15,348 nt of DNA from Arcobacter sp. UBA7394 (GTDB taxonomy: Bacteria; Campylobacterota; Campylobacteria; Campylobacterales; Arcobacteraceae). The stretch covers positions 371 to 15,718 of the forward strand of contig DKNG01000162.1 of the NCBI GenBank assembly GCA_002470185.1, in the 5' to 3' direction. The notes beneath the pieces were generated by a model. The model did no database searches and had not been told where the DNA came from. It saw only the letters and a program-made list of their open reading frames with translations. Of the stretch, positions 1 to 5,487 are shown piece after piece; the stretch's first letter is position 1; each line of letters begins with the position of its first letter. Made by a program: the position numbers and the translations under genes.

Positions 1-251
1 AACTCTTTTGTTACTTTTTCTTCTAATGTATAGTCATTTAATGAGTATGAACCAGGAAGGTCTGTTATTTCAATTTTATAGTTTTTATATGATAAAAATA
101 CTTCTTCTTTTGCAACTGTAACTCCTGAGAAGTTACCAACTTTTAATCTTGCATTTGAAATTGAATTAATAAGCATTGATTTTCCAACATTTGGTTGTCC
201 TACTAATGCTACTTTAATTGTTTTTACTTCTTTTATATCTTTTATTAACAT
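1..251 (-). CDS. feoB: FeoB, ferrous iron transporter, N-terminal part (runs off the left edge)
   Basis: FeoB is the inner-membrane Fe(II) permease with an N-terminal cytoplasmic G domain. Only the first 83 codons are in the window. Visible are the G1 P-loop GQPNVGKS (residues 18-25), the G2 motif GVT (43-45) and the G3 motif DLPGSYSL (64-71); in this context they identify the FeoB G domain and not a generic GTPase. The ATG at 249-251 overlaps the end of feoA by 7 bases, so the two are translationally coupled. The transmembrane part lies outside the window. It probably shares the Fur-controlled promoter upstream of feoA. Confidence 0.93.
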   Translation of the reverse strand, partial: MLIKDIKEVKTIKVALVGQPNVGKSMLINSISNARLKVGNFSGVTVAKEEVFLSYKNYKIEITDLPGSYSLNDYTLEEKVTKE

Positions 252-469
252 CTTTCAACCTCAATAGTCGAAGCTTCTTTTAGTCTTAATGCTACTTTTG
301 TAGAGTTGATTTTTATTTCTATTGTACTTTTTGTAAGGGTTAGTTCTTCTACTGAAATAATTGAGTTTCTTATTATTCCGAATGAGTAAAATCTATTCTT
401 TAGTGCTGAGTCACAATTAATACTTTTTATTGTGGCTTTATTTCCGATTTCTAGTTTATCTAGAGTCAT
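245..469 (-). CDS. feoA: FeoA, small SH3-like partner of FeoB
   Basis: A 74-residue cytoplasmic protein of normal FeoA length. FeoA proteins are small SH3-fold partners that bind FeoB and support Fe(II) uptake. The sequence starts MTLDKLEIGNKATIKSIN and has the alternating beta pattern and the R-F/G-I 'fold turn' region (about residues 26-35) of the family. A good ribosome site (TAAGGA) sits upstream of the ATG at 467-469. The stop overlaps the feoB start. A Fur box with overlapping minus-strand TATAAT hexamers lies directly upstream, which fits iron-repressed expression. Confidence 0.92.
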   Translation of the reverse strand: MTLDKLEIGNKATIKSINCDSALKNRFYSFGIIRNSIISVEELTLTKSTIEIKINSTKVALRLKEASTIEVERC

Positions 470-487
470 GGTTTTCCTTAGTGACTT

Positions 488-502
488 TAATAATGATTAT
501 TA
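488..502. promoter_or_regulatory. Fur box of feoAB
   Basis: TAATAATGATTATTA matches the 7-1-7 Fur consensus TGATAATNATTATCA at 12 of 14 informative positions. It is 19 bases upstream of the feoA ATG. Minus-strand TATAAT hexamers at 499-504 and 510-515 are plausible -10 elements, one of them inside the box, so bound Fur would block the promoter. Confidence 0.72.
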
Positions 503-619
503 TAATATAATTATACTTTGTATTACTTGATACCTATCAACAGTATTAGTGTATTAGTTATTGTTATATAACCTAAATGAAATATTATTCCTTTTGCATT
601 AAAAAATCACTTATATAAG

Positions 620-637
620 ATGTCACAAATTTGACAT
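620..637. promoter_or_regulatory. Inverted repeat of CRP/FNR-family geometry upstream of the ferrosome-like operon
   Basis: ATGTCA-N6-TGACAT is a perfect 6-bp inverted repeat. The core TGTCA-N6-TGACA has the half-site size and 6-bp spacer typical of CRP/FNR-superfamily operators. Its centre (about 628.5) lies roughly 59 bases upstream of a start site inferred from the extended -10 at 673-681, close to a class I activator position. The regulator is unknown; the assignment rests on geometry only. Confidence 0.4.
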
Positions 638-647
638 AAAAAGAAAG

Positions 648-662
648 TGATAATTGTTATTA
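648..662. promoter_or_regulatory. Fur box, distal site upstream of the ferrosome-like operon
   Basis: TGATAATTGTTATTA matches the 7-1-7 consensus at 12 of 14 positions. It occupies the -35 region of the extended -10 promoter at 673-681. Fur binding here would occlude RNA polymerase. Confidence 0.62.
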
Positions 663-672
663 AGATTAATAT

Positions 673-681
673 TGTTATAAT
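673..681 (+). promoter_or_regulatory. Extended -10 promoter of the ferrosome-like operon
   Basis: TGTTATAAT is a perfect TG-N-TATAAT extended -10. It lies 11 bases downstream of the Fur box at 648-662 and about 130 bases upstream of the TTG start at 813. Campylobacterota sigma-70 promoters rarely keep a -35, which fits. A second TATAAT at 763-768, preceded by the weaker Fur box at 735-749, is an alternative start site. Confidence 0.5.
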
Positions 682-734
682 ATCTCGAAAATTTAGTACT
701 AAAAAATATTATTTTATCAGTTTATAGCTATTAT

Positions 735-749
735 TGATAATGAGTGTAA
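735..749. promoter_or_regulatory. Fur box, proximal site (weaker)
   Basis: TGATAATGAGTGTAA keeps a perfect left half and a degenerate right half, 11 of 14 positions. It lies 14 bases upstream of the TATAAT at 763-768 in the leader of the ferrosome-like operon. In this AT-rich DNA a match this weak could be chance. Confidence 0.4.
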
Positions 750-812
750 ATTTATTTTAAGATATAATTAAGTTATTTAATATGAAAATCTAAATGTTAA
801 AAAGGAAATATA

Positions 813-1127
813 TTGATTGAAACAGAAGACATTATTAAAATTGCAAATTATTTTTCAATTATTGCTCATAGCCCAGGTAGGTTAAGAGTGAGAGTAAACC
901 CAAAGATTACAAAAGAGGGTGGAAATTTAACACTTGCAGATATTGAAAATCTTCCAAATAAAATTGATGGAATAAAAGAGATAAAAATAAAAAAGATTAT
1001 AGCATCGGTTACTATTACTTATGATGCAAATGTTTTTAGACCATCTTTATGGGAAGATTTAATCGCACAAAGAAATTTAGAAGAGGTTTCTTCTATTATA
1101 AATACTTTAGCCAAGGAGGTAGTGTAA
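813..1127 (+). CDS. HMA-like domain protein, first gene of the ferrosome-like operon
   Basis: A 104-residue protein. The segment HSPGRLRVRV (residues 19-28) opens a beta-alpha-beta fold that ends in a second strand near 60-70. This pattern is typical of the HMA_2-type relatives of heavy-metal-associated domains that accompany unusual P1B ATPases. The CxxC metal motif of classical HMA domains is absent, and there are no Cys residues at all. The start is a TTG at 813 with AAGGA six bases upstream; no in-frame ATG fits. The next gene begins at the base after its stop, with the strong site AAGGAGGT inside this gene's 3' end. It probably assists or localises the ATPase encoded at the end of the operon; this is inference from context. 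Confidence 0.75.
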   Translation: MIETEDIIKIANYFSIIAHSPGRLRVRVNPKITKEGGNLTLADIENLPNKIDGIKEIKIKKIIASVTITYDANVFRPSLWEDLIAQRNLEEVSSIINTLAKEVV

Positions 1128-1808
1128 ATGCAACAAGTAAATGTAGATCAAGCGTTATTAGATGCTCAAAGAGTAAACCCTAATGATCCTCAACCAGTTT
1201 TAGCACAAGCTTTAAGAATTGCAGCTTTTGATGAATTTGAGGCTTATAATACATATAATAATGTAATTATGAAATTTGGTAATGTTATGCCTTTTGCTAA
1301 TATTATTAATTCTGAAATTACACATTATAATGAGACAGTTACATTAATGCAAAAGTATGGTATTGAACCACCTTTTGTTTCTCAAACACAAATAGAATTA
1401 CCAAACACTTTACAAGAGTGTTGTGAAATAGCAATAGCAGCAGAAATTGATAATATTGCATTATATGACAATTTATTAATGCATGTAAATGAACCTGATG
1501 TTAGAGATCTATTCTATAGAATTCAAGCAGCATCTTATAATAATCATTTACCAGCATTTAGAAATTGTGTTGCTTCATATTATAATCAAAACAACCAGCA
1601 AAATACTGGGGCTAATATGATGGATAATATGGCTCAATATCAAACACTAATTGAAGATGCAATGAGTGGAAATATTGATCAAAATAAAATTGTATCAATG
1701 TTATCTAATATGAATATGTCTGTTATTGGCGGTCTAGCAGTAGGTGCACTTGGTGGAGTTACATTAAGTAATCTAATTAATAAAGAAGATATAAACGAAG
1801 AAGAATAA
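1128..1808 (+). CDS. Ferritin-like DUF2202-type protein with C-terminal membrane tail
   Basis: A 226-residue protein. Residues about 25-145 follow the four-helix pattern of the DUF2202 ferritin-like family: DEFEAYNTY (35-43), SEITHYN with ExxH at E63/H66, AAEIDNIALYDNL with E106, and SYNNHLPAF (136-144), the family's S-x-x-x-H-x-x-A-F end. E36 or E38, E63, H66, E106 and H140 are candidate iron ligands. The second ExxH is not intact, so the di-iron site may be incomplete. After a Gln/Asn linker, a Gly-rich hydrophobic segment (198-217) looks like a membrane hairpin or anchor, unusual for ferritin-like proteins. It starts with no gap after the HMA-like gene. Likely role: binding or oxidising iron at the compartment membrane (inference). 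Confidence 0.78.
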   Translation: MQQVNVDQALLDAQRVNPNDPQPVLAQALRIAAFDEFEAYNTYNNVIMKFGNVMPFANIINSEITHYNETVTLMQKYGIEPPFVSQTQIELPNTLQECCEIAIAAEIDNIALYDNLLMHVNEPDVRDLFYRIQAASYNNHLPAFRNCVASYYNQNNQQNTGANMMDNMAQYQTLIEDAMSGNIDQNKIVSMLSNMNMSVIGGLAVGALGGVTLSNLINKEDINEEE

Positions 1809-1818
1809 GGAGTTTATT

Positions 1819-2049
1819 ATGGCACTTCCATTTATTTTAGGTATAGCAGTAGGCGCAGGGGCAGTAGTAGCTTATAATAGAAGTAAAAAGATTCAAGATA
1901 AAACACATGATATTTTAGAGAAATCAAAAGATTTAGCTAGTGATGTGAAAAAAAATGTAGAATCAACAGTGGGTTGTATCAAAGATAAAATTGATAAAAA
2001 AGAAAATACCCAAACAGTTGAAGAAAAAGAAAAAAGCGGAGAAGTTTAA
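1819..2049 (+). CDS. Small YtxH-like membrane protein
   Basis: A 76-residue protein. It has one N-terminal hydrophobic segment, ALPFILGIAVGAGAVVAYN (residues 2-20), rich in small residues. A Lys/Glu-rich amphipathic helix (about 22-76) follows and is predicted to be cytoplasmic. This resembles YtxH-type small proteins. TAAGGAG precedes the ATG, and its stop shares one base with the next start (TAATG). By analogy with the small hydrophobic proteins of fez operons it may shape or coat the iron compartment membrane; no enzymatic motif is visible. Confidence 0.72.
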   Translation: MALPFILGIAVGAGAVVAYNRSKKIQDKTHDILEKSKDLASDVKKNVESTVGCIKDKIDKKENTQTVEEKEKSGEV

Positions 2050-2429
2050 TGAAAAGTAGTTTTGAAAATACTGGTGTTATGAAACATCATATTGTAAGTG
2101 GTGCAGCTGTATCTTTATTGGCAGCAGGTACAGTAAATGTAATGAAAGTAAGAAAAGGTGAAGCAACACCTACTAAAGCTATTAAAGAAGTAGTTAAAAG
2201 AACAACTCAAGGTACAATTGCAACTGCAAGTGTAGTAGCAGCTAGTAATTATAAGGGACAAAAAAACGGAATGTTCAAAGCTTTAACTGCATTAAGTATT
2301 GGTGCAATGGGTGTTTATGCTGTGGAAATGATTGATAAGAAATTCAATAGTGATTCACAAGAAGAAGTATTTGAAGATGAATTAGCTTGCGAGAGTATTG
2401 AAAAGGAAGTATTAAATGATGAACAATAA
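2049..2429 (+). CDS. Gly/Ala-rich multi-helix membrane protein of the ferrosome-like operon
   Basis: A 126-residue protein. It has three stretches rich in small hydrophobic residues: about 15-33 (HIVSGAAVSLLAAGTVNVM), 54-66 (GTIATASVVAASN) and 76-94 (FKALTALSIGAMGVYAVEM). A basic loop (KVRKGEATPTKAIKEVVKR) separates the first two, and an acidic C-tail ends the protein. The Ala/Gly pattern resembles compact helix-packing membrane proteins of organelle clusters. I do not recognise a named family. It overlaps the next start by 14 bases and the previous stop by one, so the genes are translationally coupled. Role inferred from position: a structural or sorting component of the compartment membrane. 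Confidence 0.7.
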   Translation: MKSSFENTGVMKHHIVSGAAVSLLAAGTVNVMKVRKGEATPTKAIKEVVKRTTQGTIATASVVAASNYKGQKNGMFKALTALSIGAMGVYAVEMIDKKFNSDSQEEVFEDELACESIEKEVLNDEQ

Positions 2430-2856
2430 TCAAAACCCAGCAGATTTACAACAAAACCCAGCTGATGCTCAAGGGAATGTAAATCAAGTAAACCCAACAA
2501 ATCCTGTTAATGCTGCAAATGCTGGAATTCAAAATAATCCATATATTAATAATATGAATACACCTTTAATGAATAATACAGGGATGCAAAATAACCCATA
2601 TATTAATCAAAATGCTAATAATATGAATAATCAAATGCCAGTAGATGGACAAAATAATGATTCTTTTGTTAATGGTGATTTTGTTAAAGGTGCTTTAATT
2701 GGTGCTGGAATTGCTTTTCTTCTTACAAATAAAACAACTCAAAAAGCTATTTTTAATGGTTTCTCAAAAGGGTCTGAATTAGTTCAAGCTGGTATTGAAG
2801 AGTTAAAAGAACGAATGGAAGATGCAAAAGCTCAAATGGAATCAAAAGAATTTTAG
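2416..2856 (+). CDS. Asn/Pro/Gln-rich protein with YtxH-like membrane helix
   Basis: A 146-residue protein in two parts. Residues 1-85 are low complexity, dominated by Asn, Pro and Gln, with short internal duplications (QNPADLQQNPADAQ; QNNPYIN twice, about 30 residues apart). Residues about 90-106 form a Gly/Ala hydrophobic segment (FVKGALIGAGIAFLLTN). A charged amphipathic helix rich in Glu and Lys follows to the end. The second part resembles YtxH-type proteins. It may start at 2416 or at the adjacent ATG at 2419. The disordered N-terminus recalls adaptor or matrix proteins, but its function cannot be read from sequence. It sits nine bases upstream of the ATPase gene. Confidence 0.7.
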   Translation: MMNNNQNPADLQQNPADAQGNVNQVNPTNPVNAANAGIQNNPYINNMNTPLMNNTGMQNNPYINQNANNMNNQMPVDGQNNDSFVNGDFVKGALIGAGIAFLLTNKTTQKAIFNGFSKGSELVQAGIEELKERMEDAKAQMESKEF

Positions 2857-2864
2857 GGATCAGT

Positions 2865-4979
2865 ATGAGCGCAAATAGATTCAAAAAAGTACACGCTACA
2901 TCTTCAAGGGCAAGATATAAGTTTGAACTTTTAAAAGATGAATACATTGATGATAATATACTTAAGAGATATCTTGAAAAAATAGAGCATGTTACTTCTG
3001 TTAGAATTAACAAAAAAGCCTTAAGTATTATTTTTACTTTCAGTGAAGATGTAAGTGAAGAGATAGAAGATAGATTAAGAGGTGTTGATAGTGATAAACT
3101 ATTAAGTAGTATTGATAATGAAGCTTCAGTTTGTGTATCTTGTGTAAGTGATGAAGAACCAAGCTTAAAAGGTGTTGGACTTGCTAGTGCTGCCTTAGTT
3201 AGTGAAAGATTTATTAAAAATGATTTTATAAATGCAACTTTTGCTACAACTGCTGCAACTCCATTATTAATTGATGGTACGAAAGAGTTATTCAAAGAAG
3301 GACTTACTTCAAGAGTATTAGAAAGTGCTGCTGTTGGTATTTCGTTATTAAGAAAAGATTATCTTGCTGCAAACTCAACAAATGCTATGTTAGAGTTAGG
3401 TGAGTATATTGAAGAGACTACAGTTCATAGAAGTGATGACTTATTAAAAGAGTTAGCAAAACCAAATGTTAAAGAAGCTTGGCTTGAAAAAGAAGAAGAT
3501 GGTAAAAAAGTTGAAAAACTAGTACCAACAGAAGAGATTCAAGTAGGTGATATTGTTGTGGTTGCTGCTGGTAGTACAATTCCAGTTGATGGACATATTG
3601 TATATGGAGACGCTAGTGTAAATCAAGTATCTATGACAGGTGAAGCTGAACCTTTAAAGAAACAAAGAGGAGATAGAGTTATTTCTGGAACTGTTTTAGA
3701 AGAAGGTAGGTTAAAAATTTGGGCTGAGCATGTTGGAGCTGATACAGCTACACAAAGAATTAAACACTATATTGAAAGTTCATTAAATGAAAAGTCATCA
3801 GTACAATTAAAAGCTACTAAATTAGCTGATAAACTTGTACCTGTTACTTTAGGTTTAGCTGGAGTTTCTTATGTAATGAATAAAGATTTTGAAAGAGTAG
3901 CTTCAATTTTACAAGCAGATTATTCATGTGCTTTAAAGCTTGCAACTCCAGTTGCTTTTAAATCAACAATTTCAAAAGCAGGACATGAAGGTATTATGAT
4001 CAAAGGTGCTAAATCAATTGAGGCATTAAACTCAGCTGATACTTTTATCTTTGATAAAACTGGTACTTTAACTCAAGGGGATTTAGAAGTAATTGAAGTT
4101 CAATCTTTTGATGAGAATTGGACAGAAGAGGAAGTTTTAAATCTTACAGCTAGTACAGAAGAACACTATTTTCATCCTGTTGCTGAAGCGGTTGTAAAAG
4201 CAGCTAAAAAAAGAGGTTTCGTTCATATGCACCACGAAGAAGTTGAGTTTATTGTAGCTCACGGTGTAAAAACAGAAGTAAATGAAAAAACTGTAGTAAT
4301 TGGAAGTAGACACTTTTTAGAAGATGATGAAGGTATTGATTTTTCTGCTCATAAAGACAAAATTGATAAAAGTATAGATGAAGGAAAAACATTACTGTAT
4401 ATTGGTTATGGAAATACTTTACTTGGAACAATTGCTTTAAGTGATCAAATTAGATACAACACAAAAGAATCAATTTTAAGATTGAAAGAACTTGGAGTTA
4501 AACATACAGTTATGCTTACAGGTGATACAGATAAAAAAGCTCAAATGGTTGCAGAAGAGTTAGGTATTGATGAGGTTTATTCGGAACTACTTCCTACTGA
4601 TAAAGCATCTATTGTTAAAAAAATGATGGATGAGGGAAGAAAGGTTGCTTTTGTTGGTGATGGAATCAATGATGCACCTGCTTTAATATCTGCACATGTT
4701 GGTATATCTATGAGTAAGGGAGCTGATATTGCTAAAGCTACAGCTGATGTGTCTTTATTAAAAGATGATATAGCAGCTGTTGTTGAAGCAAAAGAATTAG
4801 CAAATAAAACAATGAAATTAATTAATACTAATTTCAATGCAACAGTTGGTATTAACTCTGCTATTCTTGCAGGTGCTACATTTGGTGCATTTTCACCAAT
4901 TGTAACGGCAATTTTACATAATGGTACAACTATTGGATTACTTTTAAACTCGATTAGGGGTGTTAAATTAAATAAGTAA
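2865..4979 (+). CDS. fezB: P1B-6-type metal ATPase, FezB-like (ferrosome iron pump)
   Basis: A 704-residue P-type ATPase, the last gene of the operon. Catalytic motifs are complete: actuator TGE (258-260), phosphorylation DKTGTLT (D397), an N-domain HP in HYFHPVAEA, and hinge GDGINDAPA (598-606). The M4 metal motif is SCA (354-356) followed by LKLATP, not CPC, CPH or SPC. Together with weakly hydrophobic N-terminal membrane segments (about 103-160) this fits subgroup P1B-6, whose member FezB is required for ferrosomes in Desulfovibrio, Shewanella and Rhodopseudomonas. The N-terminus has an Arg-rich motif (SSRARYKF, 13-20) and a C90-x2-C93 pair, but no canonical HMA GMxCxxC. Likely reaction: ATP-driven loading of iron into a membrane compartment. 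A copper or zinc role is less likely given the motif and Fur context. The symbol is by family analogy, not experiment. Confidence 0.82.
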   Translation: MSANRFKKVHATSSRARYKFELLKDEYIDDNILKRYLEKIEHVTSVRINKKALSIIFTFSEDVSEEIEDRLRGVDSDKLLSSIDNEASVCVSCVSDEEPSLKGVGLASAALVSERFIKNDFINATFATTAATPLLIDGTKELFKEGLTSRVLESAAVGISLLRKDYLAANSTNAMLELGEYIEETTVHRSDDLLKELAKPNVKEAWLEKEEDGKKVEKLVPTEEIQVGDIVVVAAGSTIPVDGHIVYGDASVNQVSMTGEAEPLKKQRGDRVISGTVLEEGRLKIWAEHVGADTATQRIKHYIESSLNEKSSVQLKATKLADKLVPVTLGLAGVSYVMNKDFERVASILQADYSCALKLATPVAFKSTISKAGHEGIMIKGAKSIEALNSADTFIFDKTGTLTQGDLEVIEVQSFDENWTEEEVLNLTASTEEHYFHPVAEAVVKAAKKRGFVHMHHEEVEFIVAHGVKTEVNEKTVVIGSRHFLEDDEGIDFSAHKDKIDKSIDEGKTLLYIGYGNTLLGTIALSDQIRYNTKESILRLKELGVKHTVMLTGDTDKKAQMVAEELGIDEVYSELLPTDKASIVKKMMDEGRKVAFVGDGINDAPALISAHVGISMSKGADIAKATADVSLLKDDIAAVVEAKELANKTMKLINTNFNATVGINSAILAGATFGAFSPIVTAILHNGTTIGLLLNSIRGVKLNK

Positions 4980-4987
4980 AATGACCT

Positions 4988-5002
4988 TGATAATAATTAT
5001 CA
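4988..5002. promoter_or_regulatory. Fur box, perfect match, upstream of the small-membrane-protein bicistron
   Basis: TGATAATAATTATCA matches the 7-1-7 Fur consensus at all 14 informative positions and is a perfect inverted repeat around one base. It lies 8 bases after the fezB stop, so the genes that follow have their own iron-responsive promoter. Confidence 0.85.
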
Positions 5003-5033
5003 GTTTACTTTAATCTTTGATTAGATAATATAC

Positions 5034-5048
5034 TGATAACTATTATCA
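5034..5048. promoter_or_regulatory. Fur box, second site of the pair
   Basis: TGATAACTATTATCA matches at 13 of 14 positions. With the site at 4988-5002 it brackets a candidate -10 (GATAAT, 5024-5029). The centres are 46 bases apart, and the ATG at 5062 follows 13 bases later. Confidence 0.8.
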
Positions 5049-5061
5049 AAAGGAAAATTTT

Positions 5062-5181
5062 ATGCCATTTATTTTACCACTTGCTACTATTATTACAGCA
5101 GCATTAACTTATGAGACTTTAAAAGGAACAAAAAAAACTATTGATAGAAGACAAAGAAGGAAAAAAAGGAATGAAACTTGA
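5062..5181 (+). CDS. 39-aa single-helix membrane protein, iron-regulated (unlisted small ORF)
   Basis: The ORF encodes MPFILPLATIITAALTYETL followed by a strongly basic tail (GTKKTIDRRQRRKKRNET): one hydrophobic helix at residues 2-16 and nine Arg/Lys in the last 19 residues. AAAAGGA lies 5-11 bases upstream of the ATG. It begins just after two strong Fur boxes and its stop overlaps the next ATG by 11 bases in another frame, which is typical of coupled translation. The N-terminus resembles that of the 76-aa YtxH-like protein in the upstream operon (LPFILG versus PFILPL). The family is not recognised. The promoter context supports a real gene. Confidence 0.62.
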   Translation: MPFILPLATIITAALTYETLKGTKKTIDRRQRRKKRNET

Positions 5182-5422
5182 TCTAGAAGTTAAGAAAGAA
5201 GTTGCCAAAATTGGAATGACAGCAACTTTAGGAGCTACAGTAGTAACTTCAATGTTTATGAAAAATAAACTAGCTAAAAAGACTCATGTAATCGCAGGTG
5301 TAGCCTTCTGTGGATTTGCTTTATGGCATCATACTTTATACAAACCAACTGACAAAAAAAAGAAAGAATCACTACCTAGTAAAAAAGATAAAGAAGTTTT
5401 ATTATCAAATGAGAATAATTAG
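5171..5422 (+). CDS. 83-aa two-helix membrane protein with His-rich second helix
   Basis: Begins MKLDLEVKKEVAKIGMTATL. Two hydrophobic helices lie at about 11-31 and 39-57, followed by a Lys-rich cytoplasmic tail. The second helix carries H39 and an HH pair in THVIAGVAFCGFALWHHTLY, a pattern like small haem- or metal-binding helical hairpins, though no family is certain. The ATG at 5171 is preferred to an in-frame TTG at 5141, because the latter adds a highly charged extension inside the 39-aa gene. AGAAGG lies about 10 bases upstream of the ATG. It is co-transcribed with the 39-aa gene under the Fur box pair and lies between fezB and fur. Function unknown, probably linked to the iron compartment or to iron handling in the membrane. 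Confidence 0.7.
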   Translation: MKLDLEVKKEVAKIGMTATLGATVVTSMFMKNKLAKKTHVIAGVAFCGFALWHHTLYKPTDKKKKESLPSKKDKEVLLSNENN

Positions 5423-5448
5423 TATTTGTAATTTTGGAAAACTTTGGA

Positions 5449-5454
5449 TATACT
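5449..5454 (+). promoter_or_regulatory. Candidate -10 of fur
   Basis: TATACT lies 34 bases upstream of the fur ATG in the 65-bp gap after the 83-aa gene. TATAAA at 5466-5471 is an alternative. No good Fur box is visible in this gap, so fur may be transcribed constitutively or by read-through from the Fur-controlled genes upstream. Confidence 0.3.
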
Positions 5455-5487
5455 AATGCACATTATAAAGTTTAAGGGTAAATTTTT

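Noticed and set aside
2460..2640. Tandem DNA repeat in the Asn-rich gene
   Set aside because: Similarity is at peptide level from Asn/Pro/Gln codons; only short DNA units repeat, with no array structure.
2753..3295. Minus-strand ORF of 180 codons opposite the start of the P1B ATPase gene
   Set aside because: It is Leu/Ser-rich with no recognisable motif and lies opposite two strongly supported genes; a mirror effect of AT-rich codons.
4577..4837. Minus-strand ORF opposite the ATPase hinge motif
   Set aside because: It is antisense to the conserved GDGIND region and has no ribosome site or family resemblance.
813..4979. Magnetosome or encapsulin-type iron cluster
   Set aside because: There is no MamA/B/E/K-like protein, cation diffusion facilitator, encapsulin shell protein or cargo tag; the P1B ATPase with small membrane proteins fits ferrosomes better.
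2865..4979. Copper or zinc exporter
   Set aside because: The CPC/CPH/SPC motif is absent, there is no canonical HMA CxxC domain, and the setting is Fur-controlled iron genes.
5141..5170. TTG start at 5141 for the 83-aa gene, extending it to 93 residues
   Set aside because: The extension is highly charged and lies inside the 39-aa gene; the ATG at 5171 opens directly before the first helix. TTG starts do occur in this window, so this is not excluded absolutely.
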